Part shown: piece after piece, positions 16,494-23,252 of the stretch
How positions within the stretch are numbered: the stretch's first letter is position 1
How the letters are laid out: every line of letters begins with the position of its first letter
NCBI GenBank assembly: GCA_018883485.1
Contig: VEQB01000001.1
Location: forward strand, 1-26,593
Source of the DNA: Bacteroidota bacterium
GTDB lineage: Bacteria > Bacteroidota > Bacteroidia > UKL13-3
Reading direction: 5' to 3'
DNA: 26,593 bases
Position numbers and translations under genes: made by a program
Notes under the pieces: generated by a model
Seen by the model: only the letters and a program-made list of their open reading frames with translations
What the model was told of the DNA's origin: nothing
Database searches by the model: none

Positions 16494-16525
16494 AAAGCCT
16501 TGAATAAACTAATATTCAGGGCTTT
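16494..16525 (-). terminator. Rho-independent terminator of tRNA-Phe
   Basis: AAAGCCTTGAATA (16494-16506) and TATTCAGGGCTTT (16513-16525) form a 13-pair stem with one G-T pair around a 6-base loop. On the minus strand the stem is followed by a T-rich run (complement of 16486-16496). It lies 15 bases beyond the 3' end of the tRNA. Confidence 0.75.
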
Positions 16526-16539
16526 ATGTTTTTTATTTG

Positions 16540-16612
16540 TGGTGTGGGAGGGAATCGAACCCCCGACACGAAGATTTTCAGTCTTCTGCTCTACCGACTG
16601 AGCTACCGCACC
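16540..16612 (-). tRNA. tRNA-Phe (anticodon GAA)
   Basis: On the minus strand a 73-base cloverleaf runs from GGTGCGG to CCACACC plus discriminator A. The D arm is GCTC/GAGC, the anticodon arm GAAGA-CTGAAAA-TCTTC with GAA at positions 34-36, and the T arm GGGGG-TTCGATT-CCCTC with one G-T pair. The 3' CCA is not encoded. The acceptor stem has a C-A mismatch at the fifth pair. It has its own promoter (16643-16672) and terminator (16494-16525). Confidence 0.95.
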
Positions 16613-16642
16613 TTTTCTTCTTTTTTTACGAGAAGAGGAGTG

Positions 16643-16672
16643 CAAAAGTATAGTTTTTAGTGCTTTTTACAA
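16643..16672 (-). promoter_or_regulatory. Bacteroidota promoter of tRNA-Phe
   Basis: On the minus strand, TTG (16672-16670), 19 bases of spacer, and TACTTTTG (16650-16643) match the TTG-N17-23-TAnnTTTG consensus exactly. It lies 30 bases before the tRNA 5' end. This is the best-formed promoter in the window. Confidence 0.7.
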
Positions 16673-16735
16673 CATTTTTTATCCTTTTTGAGGATTTGCC
16701 TACCTAGTTTGTGTTAAAGTGCCTGAATATCAATA

Positions 16736-16749
16736 TTGGCAATTGCCAA
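16736..16749. promoter_or_regulatory. Perfect 14-base palindrome upstream of the M43 protease gene
   Basis: TTGGCAATTGCCAA is a perfect palindrome with no spacer, 69 bases before the likely ATG at 16819. It could be an operator for a dimeric regulator. No second copy was noticed in the window. Confidence 0.35.
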
Positions 16750-16818
16750 AATGCTGAGCTTATTTTTACGTTTAATGCTTTTAAAATTAAAATTAGTGGT
16801 TTATTTGAAATCTATTCT

Positions 16819-18105
16819 ATGTTAAATTCTATGCATCCTAAAATTCTTCTAACTTTACTTTGTATCCTCTCAGGTACATTTTCTTTAACTGCCCAACAAA
16901 ATAAATGTGGTAGCTACCTTAATAGAAGTGCCAACTGGCAAAAAAAACAAGGGGCCTTAAACCATAACCAAGAAGTAGAGAAAAGTTTACAACTTTACCT
17001 TGCTAGTAATGCGCATTCTTTACATAAAAAGAACAATGTTATTACTATTCCGGTGGTGGTGCATGTTATCTGGAACAATGCAACGCAAAACATTTCTGAT
17101 GCGCAAATACTTTCACAATTGGCAGTTCTGAATAAGGACTTTAGAAAAAGAAATACAGATACGCTAAACCCCAATCATCCATTTGCAAGCAAGGCTGCAG
17201 ATGTAGGTTTTGAGTTTTGTTTAGCCCAAAGAGATCCTTCTGGAAATGCAACTAATGGAATAACCAGAACACAAACCGCTATGCCTAGTTGGATTGAAAA
17301 GGATTGGGATAAAATCAAATTCACTAATGCCGGCGGTAAGAGCAATTGGGATCCTTATAAATATTTAAATATTTGGGTGGTAAGCTTGGCCGATGAAACC
17401 CTAGGATTTGCCACCTTTCCTGATGAACTAGCTGCCGACCCACAATTAGATGGGATAGTGATTAGGCATGAAGCCTTTGGAACTATTGGCACTGCTGGAT
17501 CTGGAGATTATAGTCAGAATGCCAAAGGCAGAACTGCCACGCACGAAATAGGCCATTGGCTTTATTTAAACCATATTTGGGGCGATGATTTTTGTGGCAA
17601 CGATTTTGTAAGCGATACCGAACCTGCAGAAGATGCAAATTATGATTGTCCAAGCTTTCCCTACAATGCCAATAATGCTTGCGGAGCGGGTGCAAACGGA
17701 GAAATGTATATGAATTTCTTAGATTATACAGATGACAATTGTATGAGTATATTTACCTCGGGTCAAGCCAATAGAATGAGAGCTAGCCTTAATAGTCTGC
17801 GCGCACAATTATTAAACTCCACTGCATGCAATCCTGTAAATGGCTTGAACCAAGAATTGATAGATCAGGTTATTGCTATTTATCCTAACCCAGCTCATGA
17901 TTTTGTTACGCTTAAAATGCCAAGCACTAAGCATAAAAATGCGCAAATAATGGTAGTAGATATTTTAGGAAGAACGGTTATAGAAATGAGCACATCTTCA
18001 GAACAAGAGCTTACTATAAATGTTGCTCAACTCAAGGCTGGAACCTATTTTGTAAGCTACAGAAGCGAAGAATTTCAATTTACTAAAAAACTTATTATTC
18101 AATAG
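16819..18105 (+). CDS. Secreted M43-type (pappalysin/cytophagalysin-like) zinc metalloprotease with T9SS sorting domain
   Basis: I chose ATG 16819 (428 residues); ATG 16831 also fits. The open frame further upstream (from 16711) lacks a signal peptide start and contains a palindrome. A Sec signal peptide ('MHPKILLTLL' to 'SLTAQQ') is followed by a propeptide-like region and the catalytic domain. 'HEIGHWLYLNH' (242-252) gives zinc ligands H242, H246 and H252 and the catalytic E243, followed by Asp/Cys-rich calcium-site sequence and a probable Met-turn at 'MNFLDYTDDNCMS' (298-310). The C-terminal 75 residues, starting 'IYPNPAHDF', are a type IX secretion sorting domain. It should be a secreted or surface endopeptidase. 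A lipoprotein gene follows after 5 bases. Confidence 0.88.
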   Translation: MLNSMHPKILLTLLCILSGTFSLTAQQNKCGSYLNRSANWQKKQGALNHNQEVEKSLQLYLASNAHSLHKKNNVITIPVVVHVIWNNATQNISDAQILSQLAVLNKDFRKRNTDTLNPNHPFASKAADVGFEFCLAQRDPSGNATNGITRTQTAMPSWIEKDWDKIKFTNAGGKSNWDPYKYLNIWVVSLADETLGFATFPDELAADPQLDGIVIRHEAFGTIGTAGSGDYSQNAKGRTATHEIGHWLYLNHIWGDDFCGNDFVSDTEPAEDANYDCPSFPYNANNACGAGANGEMYMNFLDYTDDNCMSIFTSGQANRMRASLNSLRAQLLNSTACNPVNGLNQELIDQVIAIYPNPAHDFVTLKMPSTKHKNAQIMVVDILGRTVIEMSTSSEQELTINVAQLKAGTYFVSYRSEEFQFTKKLIIQ

Positions 18106-18110
18106 CCAAT

Positions 18111-18500
18111 ATGAGAATATCTTTAATTTGTATGCTTTGCATTTTGCTTAGTTTTAATGCTTGCAAAATGTTTACAAAGAAATCTAACAAGGAGAAGCAA
18201 GAGAAAAGTAGGGTTGAACCAATTGCGGCAACGTTTAGGGTTTCCTTTATTAGCAAAGGCTCTGGCACCGATATAAAGGCAAAGCAAACCTTTCGCAATT
18301 TTTTGGCTCAGAACGATAACCAAAAATACCCTTACCAAACATTGCCTTGGGGTAGGGAAGGAGAAATAGATTATTGTTTCGATTTTTCTAAACTTACCCA
18401 AGCAGAACAAGAGGAGTTTAAAACAAAGGTGAAGGAGTTATTAAAAGATTTTGAATTGGTGAGGTACAGGGAAAATGTAAGTTGCAACCCCAAGTCATAA
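18111..18500 (+). CDS. Small hypothetical lipoprotein
   Basis: This 129-residue protein has a lipoprotein signal peptide with lipobox FNAC and Cys18. The mature part starts with a Lys-rich stretch ('KKSNKEKQEKSR'), then a small domain with 'ATFRVSFISKGSGTDIKAKQ' and 'WGREGEIDYCFDF', ending in a charged helix ('KTKVKELLKDFELV'). Two cysteines in the mature part (residues 89 and 126) could form a disulfide in the periplasm. No family was recognised. It begins 5 bases after the protease stop, so the two are probably co-transcribed, but a functional link is only inferred. Confidence 0.7.
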   Translation: MRISLICMLCILLSFNACKMFTKKSNKEKQEKSRVEPIAATFRVSFISKGSGTDIKAKQTFRNFLAQNDNQKYPYQTLPWGREGEIDYCFDFSKLTQAEQEEFKTKVKELLKDFELVRYRENVSCNPKS

Positions 18501-18546
18501 CCATGGATTGTTTATAGAAATTTTAACTTAGTGACTTTTGTCACAA

Positions 18547-18574
18547 TTTGTTATTATTTTACTAGATACCTTTG
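18547..18574 (+). promoter_or_regulatory. Bacteroidota-type promoter before a tiny ORF
   Basis: TTTG (18547-18550), 16 bases, then TACCTTTG (18567-18574), an exact TAnnTTTG. The spacer is slightly short. A second TTTG lies at 18537-18540. The ATG at 18578 is so close that the transcript would be leaderless or start inside the ORF. Confidence 0.5.
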
Positions 18575-18577
18575 ACC

Positions 18578-18658
18578 ATGCAATTTCCTAAGCCTATAAA
18601 ATTTATCTTAGTATGTTTACTTTGTGTAGGTTTGGCTTATTTGATTACTAAATGCTGA
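18578..18658 (+). CDS. Possible 26-residue membrane peptide, or the body of a small RNA
   Basis: The ORF encodes 26 residues: MQFPKPIK followed by a hydrophobic segment (FILVCLLCVGLAYLIT) and the end KC. A basic start, one membrane span and a terminal Cys make a plausible tiny membrane peptide. An exact TAnnTTTG element lies just before and a strong terminator 54 bases after the stop, so the stretch looks like an independent transcript of about 170 bases. The same features would suit a small RNA with no coding role. The remainder of the 310-base gap between 18500 and 18811 shows nothing else I can name. Confidence 0.4.
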   Translation: MQFPKPIKFILVCLLCVGLAYLITKC

Positions 18659-18711
18659 GTTCAACAGACCAGTTGCTAAGAAGTAATTCTTATCTATTTA
18701 AATTAAAAAGC

Positions 18712-18750
18712 CATTATTGGTATCCATCACCAATAATGCCTGTTTTTTTT
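18712..18750 (+). terminator. Rho-independent terminator after the tiny ORF
   Basis: CATTATTGGT (18712-18721) pairs perfectly with ACCAATAATG (18729-18738) around a 7-base loop, followed two to four bases later by eight T (18743-18750). Confidence 0.85.
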
Positions 18751-18810
18751 ATTAGCTTTAGCAAAATATTAAGAATAATGTAGCTTAATTTAGCTTCCAA
18801 ATATATAAGT

Positions 18811-21645
18811 ATGAAAATATACGCCACCATTTTTGCATTCACTTTTTGTTTTTTATTTGAGAAAGTAGCGGCTTTTAATCCTTCACTTAAGCCTAGCTTT
18901 ATAGAAAATGTGGGGCAGTTTCATAACCAGAATGGAAACTCGGTTAATAATTTAAAGTTTGTTTTACAAAGTAAGGGCCTGTTGGTTCAATTAAAAACCA
19001 CTGGCATTAGCTATGAGCTAAAGGAAAAAGGTAAGATAAGAAGGGTAGATTTGGAGTTTGTTAATGCAAATATTGGAATTAAGATTTATGCCAGTAATAA
19101 GAATCCAGGCATTTTGCAGTATTTAAGTAAGCAAGACCCTACAAAGTCTTATAGTGCGAGCACTTTTCAGAAAGTTGTTTATGAAAATGTTTTCAATGGT
19201 ATAGATTTAGAATGCTTCAGTGGAGAGGGTGAGACTGCTTTTAAATACAATTTTATAGTTCATCCTGGGGCAAATCCTGCCAATATTCAATTGGTAGCCA
19301 AAGGAGCCAATTCTTGTAAAACCAATAGCAATGGTGAGTTAATTATAATGGCTGGCAAAGAAGCCATTAAAGAGAGAATACCAGAGAGTTATTTATTAAG
19401 TTCTGGAGAGTCAGAGAAAAAAGAAGTAAAGGTCAATTATGTTGTTAAGAAAAATAGAATAGGCTTTGAATTGGAGGCTTATGATTATACCAAAACCTTA
19501 GTAATTGATCCTTTGGTTTGGAGCACGTATTATGGAGGCTCTGGTGCAGAACAGCTCTTTGATATGCAATCGGACCAAGATAGTAATATCTATATAGTTG
19601 GCTCTACTTCTTCTCCCAACATTGCCACCACAGGTGCCCATCAGATTTCTTTAGCTGGAAGTCAGGATGTTTTTATGGCAAAATTTACAAAGAATGGGAT
19701 ATTGGTTTGGGCAACTTATTATGGAGGTTCAGGAGCTGATTTTTGTAGTGGTTTCCGTATAAATGCCTCTGGAGAATTGATATTACATGGGCATTCAAAT
19801 TCAAGCACAGGAATTACGAGTTTAGGCAGCTATCAACCTAATTTGGTTCAGGTAAATTCCTATGATGCTTTTATTAGCGCCTTTGATACCAGTGGTATTT
19901 TTAAATGGGGTACTTATTTTGGTGGTTCAAATAACGACCAAGCATCAGGGATGACTATAGACCCATTAAATGGCCAAATCACTATTGTTGGACAAACCAG
20001 TTCAACTGATTTACCGCTGGCCTCCCTAGGATTTCAGCCTACAAATGCTGGATCAACGGATTATTATTTAGCTAGGTTCACCTCTAAGGGCTTTCCCATA
20101 TGGTCTACCTATTATGGCGGGCCTGCCGGAGATCAATATGCTAAAATTACAACAGATGCTAGTGGTAATATTTACATGGCCGGATATACGCCTTCGCAAA
20201 CTGGTTTGGCCTCTGCCAATGCTTATAAAACTATACAGGCACCTGGCTCAATGGATGGTATTTTTGCTATTTTTGATAGTACTGGAAATAGGCGTTATGC
20301 TACCTTCTTTGGAACTGCCTTGTTTGATCAGTTTTATGATATTACCACTGACGGTGCTGGCAAATTATTTATAGTTGGCGAAACCTTCTCTATAGATAGT
20401 ATTGCTACTCCTGGTGCTTATCAAACTGTGCACCAATCTCCCAATCAACGCGATGCAATGCTATTGTCTTTTGATACTTCTGGAGCATTGTTATGGTCAA
20501 CCTATTTTGGTGGAGAAAATCAGGATCTTTGCAGAGTTATCAGATACATTAATGATGGTCACCTCATTTTTGGAGGATATACTTATAGCAAAATTAAAAT
20601 AAGTTCTGTTGATGCTGTAAAGCCAGCAATGACAGATGCTATTGATGGTTTTTATGGCATAATGGGTCTTGATGGTGCCATTAAGTATGCTAGTTATTTT
20701 GGTGGAAACAACTTTGATTTATTGTCGGGTGTTTATGCTTGGTCTAGGTACAAGATTTTGCTTTCTGGTGTATCAATTTCAGATTCATTGTTAAGCACTC
20801 CTGGCGCCTATGTTGAGAAAAAACCAGGCTTGGGTTATGATTTTTTTCTTGCCCGAATTCATATAGATTTACCAGTGGCTGGGCCTTGTGATTTTAAGGC
20901 TGGCTTTACAATGAACCAAACTATACAGTGTAATAAAGGGAACTCTTTTGTATTTAAAGATACAACTACAGTTCCTGGTGTTAGCAGAATATGGGATTTT
21001 GACAACGGGATTTATGGTTCTAACCAAACAGAAAACATAAGTTTTGTTTTTGGCCCTAAGAATTATTTTGATGTAAAACTTACTTTAAGTAATGGTGTAT
21101 GCTCTAGTGAAGCAGTAAATAGAGTTTATATTATTGCTAATCCTGATGTTAAAACAATAACTGGAAGCACCAATGTTAGGCGATTAGAGTTGGCCACCTA
21201 TAGTGTTCCTTTTACCAATGGTTCTACTTACCAATGGATTTATGATAATGGCATTGGTACAAGCAGAAGTAATACCATAAATATACGATGGACAAGCAAA
21301 GGCACCACCAATTTAAAAGTGATAGAAACCAATAATGGGCCATGTGTGGGAGATACCATAAGTTTGCCTATTACCATTGATGCTGCCGTAGGTGAGGAAG
21401 AAATGTTTTTTAATGAAATTAGTGTTTATCCAAATCCACTAAGCTCAAAATTGTTTATTGATTTGCCGCAGGATTTACGAGCTCAAATAAAATTATATGA
21501 TAATTTAGGTAAGGAACAATTGAGTGAAAGCACAATGGGTAATACCCAAATAAACACCGAAAATTTAACACCAGGAATTTACTTTCTTTTGGTTCAAACC
21601 GAGAACAACCAAACCTATAGATTAAAAGTTGAAGTGAGGAGATAG
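18811..21645 (+). CDS. SBBP-repeat surface protein with PKD-like and T9SS sorting domains
   Basis: This 944-residue protein has a signal peptide (1-21). An N-terminal domain (about 25-235, 'FIENVGQFHNQ' and 'VVYENVFNGIDLECFSGEG') is of the kind usually placed before SBBP repeats (DUF7948-like). Seven repeats of about 65 residues follow, each opening with W/Y-S/A/G-T/S-Y/F-Y/F-G-G (at about 237, 300, 366, 431, 496, 562 and 626), and are expected to form a beta-propeller. A PKD-like domain (about 693-775) and another Ig-like region (about 780-857) lead to the type IX sorting domain (about 868-944, 'VYPNPLSSK'). It is presumably an exported adhesin-like or binding protein. No catalytic motif was seen. 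It is a single gene with a terminator shared with the convergent aldolase gene. Confidence 0.85.
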   Translation: MKIYATIFAFTFCFLFEKVAAFNPSLKPSFIENVGQFHNQNGNSVNNLKFVLQSKGLLVQLKTTGISYELKEKGKIRRVDLEFVNANIGIKIYASNKNPGILQYLSKQDPTKSYSASTFQKVVYENVFNGIDLECFSGEGETAFKYNFIVHPGANPANIQLVAKGANSCKTNSNGELIIMAGKEAIKERIPESYLLSSGESEKKEVKVNYVVKKNRIGFELEAYDYTKTLVIDPLVWSTYYGGSGAEQLFDMQSDQDSNIYIVGSTSSPNIATTGAHQISLAGSQDVFMAKFTKNGILVWATYYGGSGADFCSGFRINASGELILHGHSNSSTGITSLGSYQPNLVQVNSYDAFISAFDTSGIFKWGTYFGGSNNDQASGMTIDPLNGQITIVGQTSSTDLPLASLGFQPTNAGSTDYYLARFTSKGFPIWSTYYGGPAGDQYAKITTDASGNIYMAGYTPSQTGLASANAYKTIQAPGSMDGIFAIFDSTGNRRYATFFGTALFDQFYDITTDGAGKLFIVGETFSIDSIATPGAYQTVHQSPNQRDAMLLSFDTSGALLWSTYFGGENQDLCRVIRYINDGHLIFGGYTYSKIKISSVDAVKPAMTDAIDGFYGIMGLDGAIKYASYFGGNNFDLLSGVYAWSRYKILLSGVSISDSLLSTPGAYVEKKPGLGYDFFLARIHIDLPVAGPCDFKAGFTMNQTIQCNKGNSFVFKDTTTVPGVSRIWDFDNGIYGSNQTENISFVFGPKNYFDVKLTLSNGVCSSEAVNRVYIIANPDVKTITGSTNVRRLELATYSVPFTNGSTYQWIYDNGIGTSRSNTINIRWTSKGTTNLKVIETNNGPCVGDTISLPITIDAAVGEEEMFFNEISVYPNPLSSKLFIDLPQDLRAQIKLYDNLGKEQLSESTMGNTQINTENLTPGIYFLLVQTENNQTYRLKVEVRR

Positions 21646-21666
21646 GTTTGGAATTGCGTACAAAAG

Positions 21667-21700
21667 AAAAGCCCTGTGTTAGCAATAACACAGGGCTTTT
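21667..21700. terminator. Bidirectional terminator between convergent genes
   Basis: A perfect 15-pair stem (21667-21681 with 21686-21700), AAAAGCCCTGTGTTA and its complement, is closed by a GCAA (GNRA-type) tetraloop. A and T runs on both sides let it serve both the SBBP gene (+) and the aldolase gene (-). Confidence 0.92.
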
Positions 21701-21717
21701 TATTGAAATATGTTTAC

Positions 21718-22770
21718 TTAAGCAATAGTTACACTGCTATCTAAATACACATCTTGAATAGCATTTAACAAAGCAATACCTTCATTCATGGGCTTTTGGA
21801 AGGCTTTTCTACCAGAGATTAATCCTTGGCCACCTGCACGTTTGTTAACCACCGCGGTTGTTACGGCTTCTGCTAAATCTGAGGCTCCTTTGCTTTCTCC
21901 GCCAGAGTTAATTAAACCTTGGCGACCCATATAACAATTGGCTACTTGGTAGCGCGCTAAATCAATTGGATGGTTGCTGCTTAACTCGGTATATACTTTA
22001 CTATGTGTTTTACCAAAGTTAAGGGCAGTATAACCGCCATTATTGGTAGGTAATTTTTGTTTAATGATATCGGCTTGGATAGTTACCCCTAAATGGTTGG
22101 CTTGGCCAGTTAAATCTGCTGAAGTATGGTAATCTACACCGTCTTTTTTGAAGGCATTGTTACGGGTATAGCACCATAAAATAGTAGCCATGCCCAATTC
22201 ATGCGCACGTTCAAATGCTGCTGCTACTTCTTGTATTTGGCGGCCACTTTCGTCTGAACCAAAATAGATGGTAGCACCAACAGCGGTAGCTCCTAAGTTC
22301 CAAGCTTCTTCTACAGAACCAAACATAATTTGGTCGAACTTATTTGGGTAACTTAAAAACTCGTTGTGGTTTAATTTAACAATGAATGGAATTTTATGGG
22401 CATACTTTCTAGAGCAAGCTGCTAAAACACCATAAGTAGAAGCAACCGCATTGCAACCACCTTCAATAGCCAATTTAACAATATTTTCTGGATCAAAGTA
22501 GATTGGGTTTGGAGCAAAAGAGGCACCTGCACTATGCTCAATTCCTTGGTCAACTGGTAAAATAGAAACGTAACCAGAATTTGCTAATCTTCCATGGCCA
22601 TACAAATCTGCAAGGCTTCTTAATACTTGAGGAGAACGATTGCTTTGCATAAAAACACGGTCAATGAAATCGTTTCCCGGTAAATGCAACTGATTTTTTG
22701 AAATGGTTTTACACTCGTGGTTCAGCAGGGTATCTGCACTAGCACCTAGTAATTCTGCTATCTTTGTCAT
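21718..22770 (-). CDS. fbaB: Class I fructose-bisphosphate aldolase (FbaB/DhnA type)
   Basis: I chose the ATG at 22770 (350 residues, 'MTKIAELLG'). The frame runs 8 codons further, but those overlap the likely promoter. The enzyme splits fructose 1,6-bisphosphate into dihydroxyacetone phosphate and glyceraldehyde 3-phosphate in glycolysis and gluconeogenesis, using a Schiff-base lysine rather than zinc. Family landmarks are 'ILPVDQGIEHSAGASFAPNP', 'GGCNAVASTYGV', 'PFIVKLNHNE', and 'QADIIKQKLPT', which carries the probable active-site lysine. Length and layout match the DhnA-type class I aldolases common in Bacteroidota. It is monocistronic, divergent from the GNAT gene and convergent with the SBBP gene across a shared terminator. 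Confidence 0.94.
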   Translation of the reverse strand: MTKIAELLGASADTLLNHECKTISKNQLHLPGNDFIDRVFMQSNRSPQVLRSLADLYGHGRLANSGYVSILPVDQGIEHSAGASFAPNPIYFDPENIVKLAIEGGCNAVASTYGVLAACSRKYAHKIPFIVKLNHNEFLSYPNKFDQIMFGSVEEAWNLGATAVGATIYFGSDESGRQIQEVAAAFERAHELGMATILWCYTRNNAFKKDGVDYHTSADLTGQANHLGVTIQADIIKQKLPTNNGGYTALNFGKTHSKVYTELSSNHPIDLARYQVANCYMGRQGLINSGGESKGASDLAEAVTTAVVNKRAGGQGLISGRKAFQKPMNEGIALLNAIQDVYLDSSVTIA

Positions 22771-22791
22771 AAGTTGTTGAATTATTTGGCG

Positions 22792-22799
22792 CAAACATA
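22792..22799 (-). promoter_or_regulatory. Probable -7 element of the aldolase gene
   Basis: TATGTTTG on the minus strand matches TAnnTTTG and ends 21 bases before the ATG at 22770. Its position makes the longer frame (start at 22794) unlikely. No clear TTG lies at the right distance upstream. Confidence 0.45.
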
Positions 22800-22832
22800 C
22801 ATTTTTTTAGAATAACCTATAAATTTAAACCG

Positions 22833-23252
22833 ATGCAAATATCAATTAATAGAATAAAAAACGAGGACGAGCAAAAAACCGCTTGGGCCATTAGGCATGA
22901 GGTTTTTGTGATTGGACAGAATTGCCCAGAAGAATTGGAATGGGAACATGAAGAGGAATCAATTCACTACCTAGCCTTATTGGATGGAGAACCTGTGGGC
23001 ACTGCTAGGTGGCGTGAAACAGAAAAGGGGATTAAACTAGAGCGCTTTGCTGTTTTAGCAGTAGCCCGAAATAAGGGTATAGGCTCAGCTTTGGTTCAAG
23101 CCTTAACCCAAGAATTAAATGCCGCAGGTAAATTACTTTACTTGCATGCTCAGTTAGAAGCTGCGCCCTTATATGCCAAATTTGGGTTCAAACCTAAAGG
23201 AGATAACTTTTGGGAGGCAGGTATTGAGCACGTGAAGATGGAAAAGGCCTAA
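22833..23252 (+). CDS. GNAT family N-acetyltransferase
   Basis: This 139-residue protein has the GNAT fold: an N-terminal 'AIRHEVFVIGQNCPEELEWE' (20-39), a central strand 'PVGTARWRE', and the acetyl-CoA pyrophosphate loop 'VARNKGIGSALVQAL' (76-90), fitting R/QxxGxG/A. It ends with 'AAPLYAKFGFKPKG' (109-122), the usual C-terminal 'YxxxGF' helix and strand. The layout resembles YjcF/ElaA-type acetyltransferases, whose acceptors are mostly unknown small molecules. It is a single gene, 62 bases from the divergent aldolase. Its stop overlaps the end of the convergent acyl-CoA synthetase gene by 4 bases, so no terminator separates them. Confidence 0.88.
   Translation: MQISINRIKNEDEQKTAWAIRHEVFVIGQNCPEELEWEHEEESIHYLALLDGEPVGTARWRETEKGIKLERFAVLAVARNKGIGSALVQALTQELNAAGKLLYLHAQLEAAPLYAKFGFKPKGDNFWEAGIEHVKMEKA

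Noticed and set aside
16457..16645. 62-codon minus-strand frame covering the tRNA
   Set aside because: It is a translation of the tRNA-Phe gene and its terminator. The 'GAVAQSVEQ' and 'VGGSIPSHTT' type peptide is a well-known false ORF over tRNA genes.
16681..16695. Small hairpin ATCCT-TTTTG-AGGAT
   Set aside because: A 5-pair stem with no T run after it on the relevant strand and no gene ending nearby, so not called a terminator.
18123..18410. 95-codon minus-strand frame opposite the small lipoprotein gene
   Set aside because: The plus-strand frame has a clean lipoprotein signal and operon spacing. The minus frame shows no domain or start context.
20114..20602. Plus-strand frames of 86 and 66 codons within the SBBP-repeat gene
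   Set aside because: They are alternative-frame readings of the repeated propeller sequence. The main frame explains the whole region.
22771..22794. Eight extra codons at the start of the aldolase frame
   Set aside because: The upstream ATG falls in the TATGTTTG promoter element, and the family N-terminus begins at 'MTKIAELLG'.
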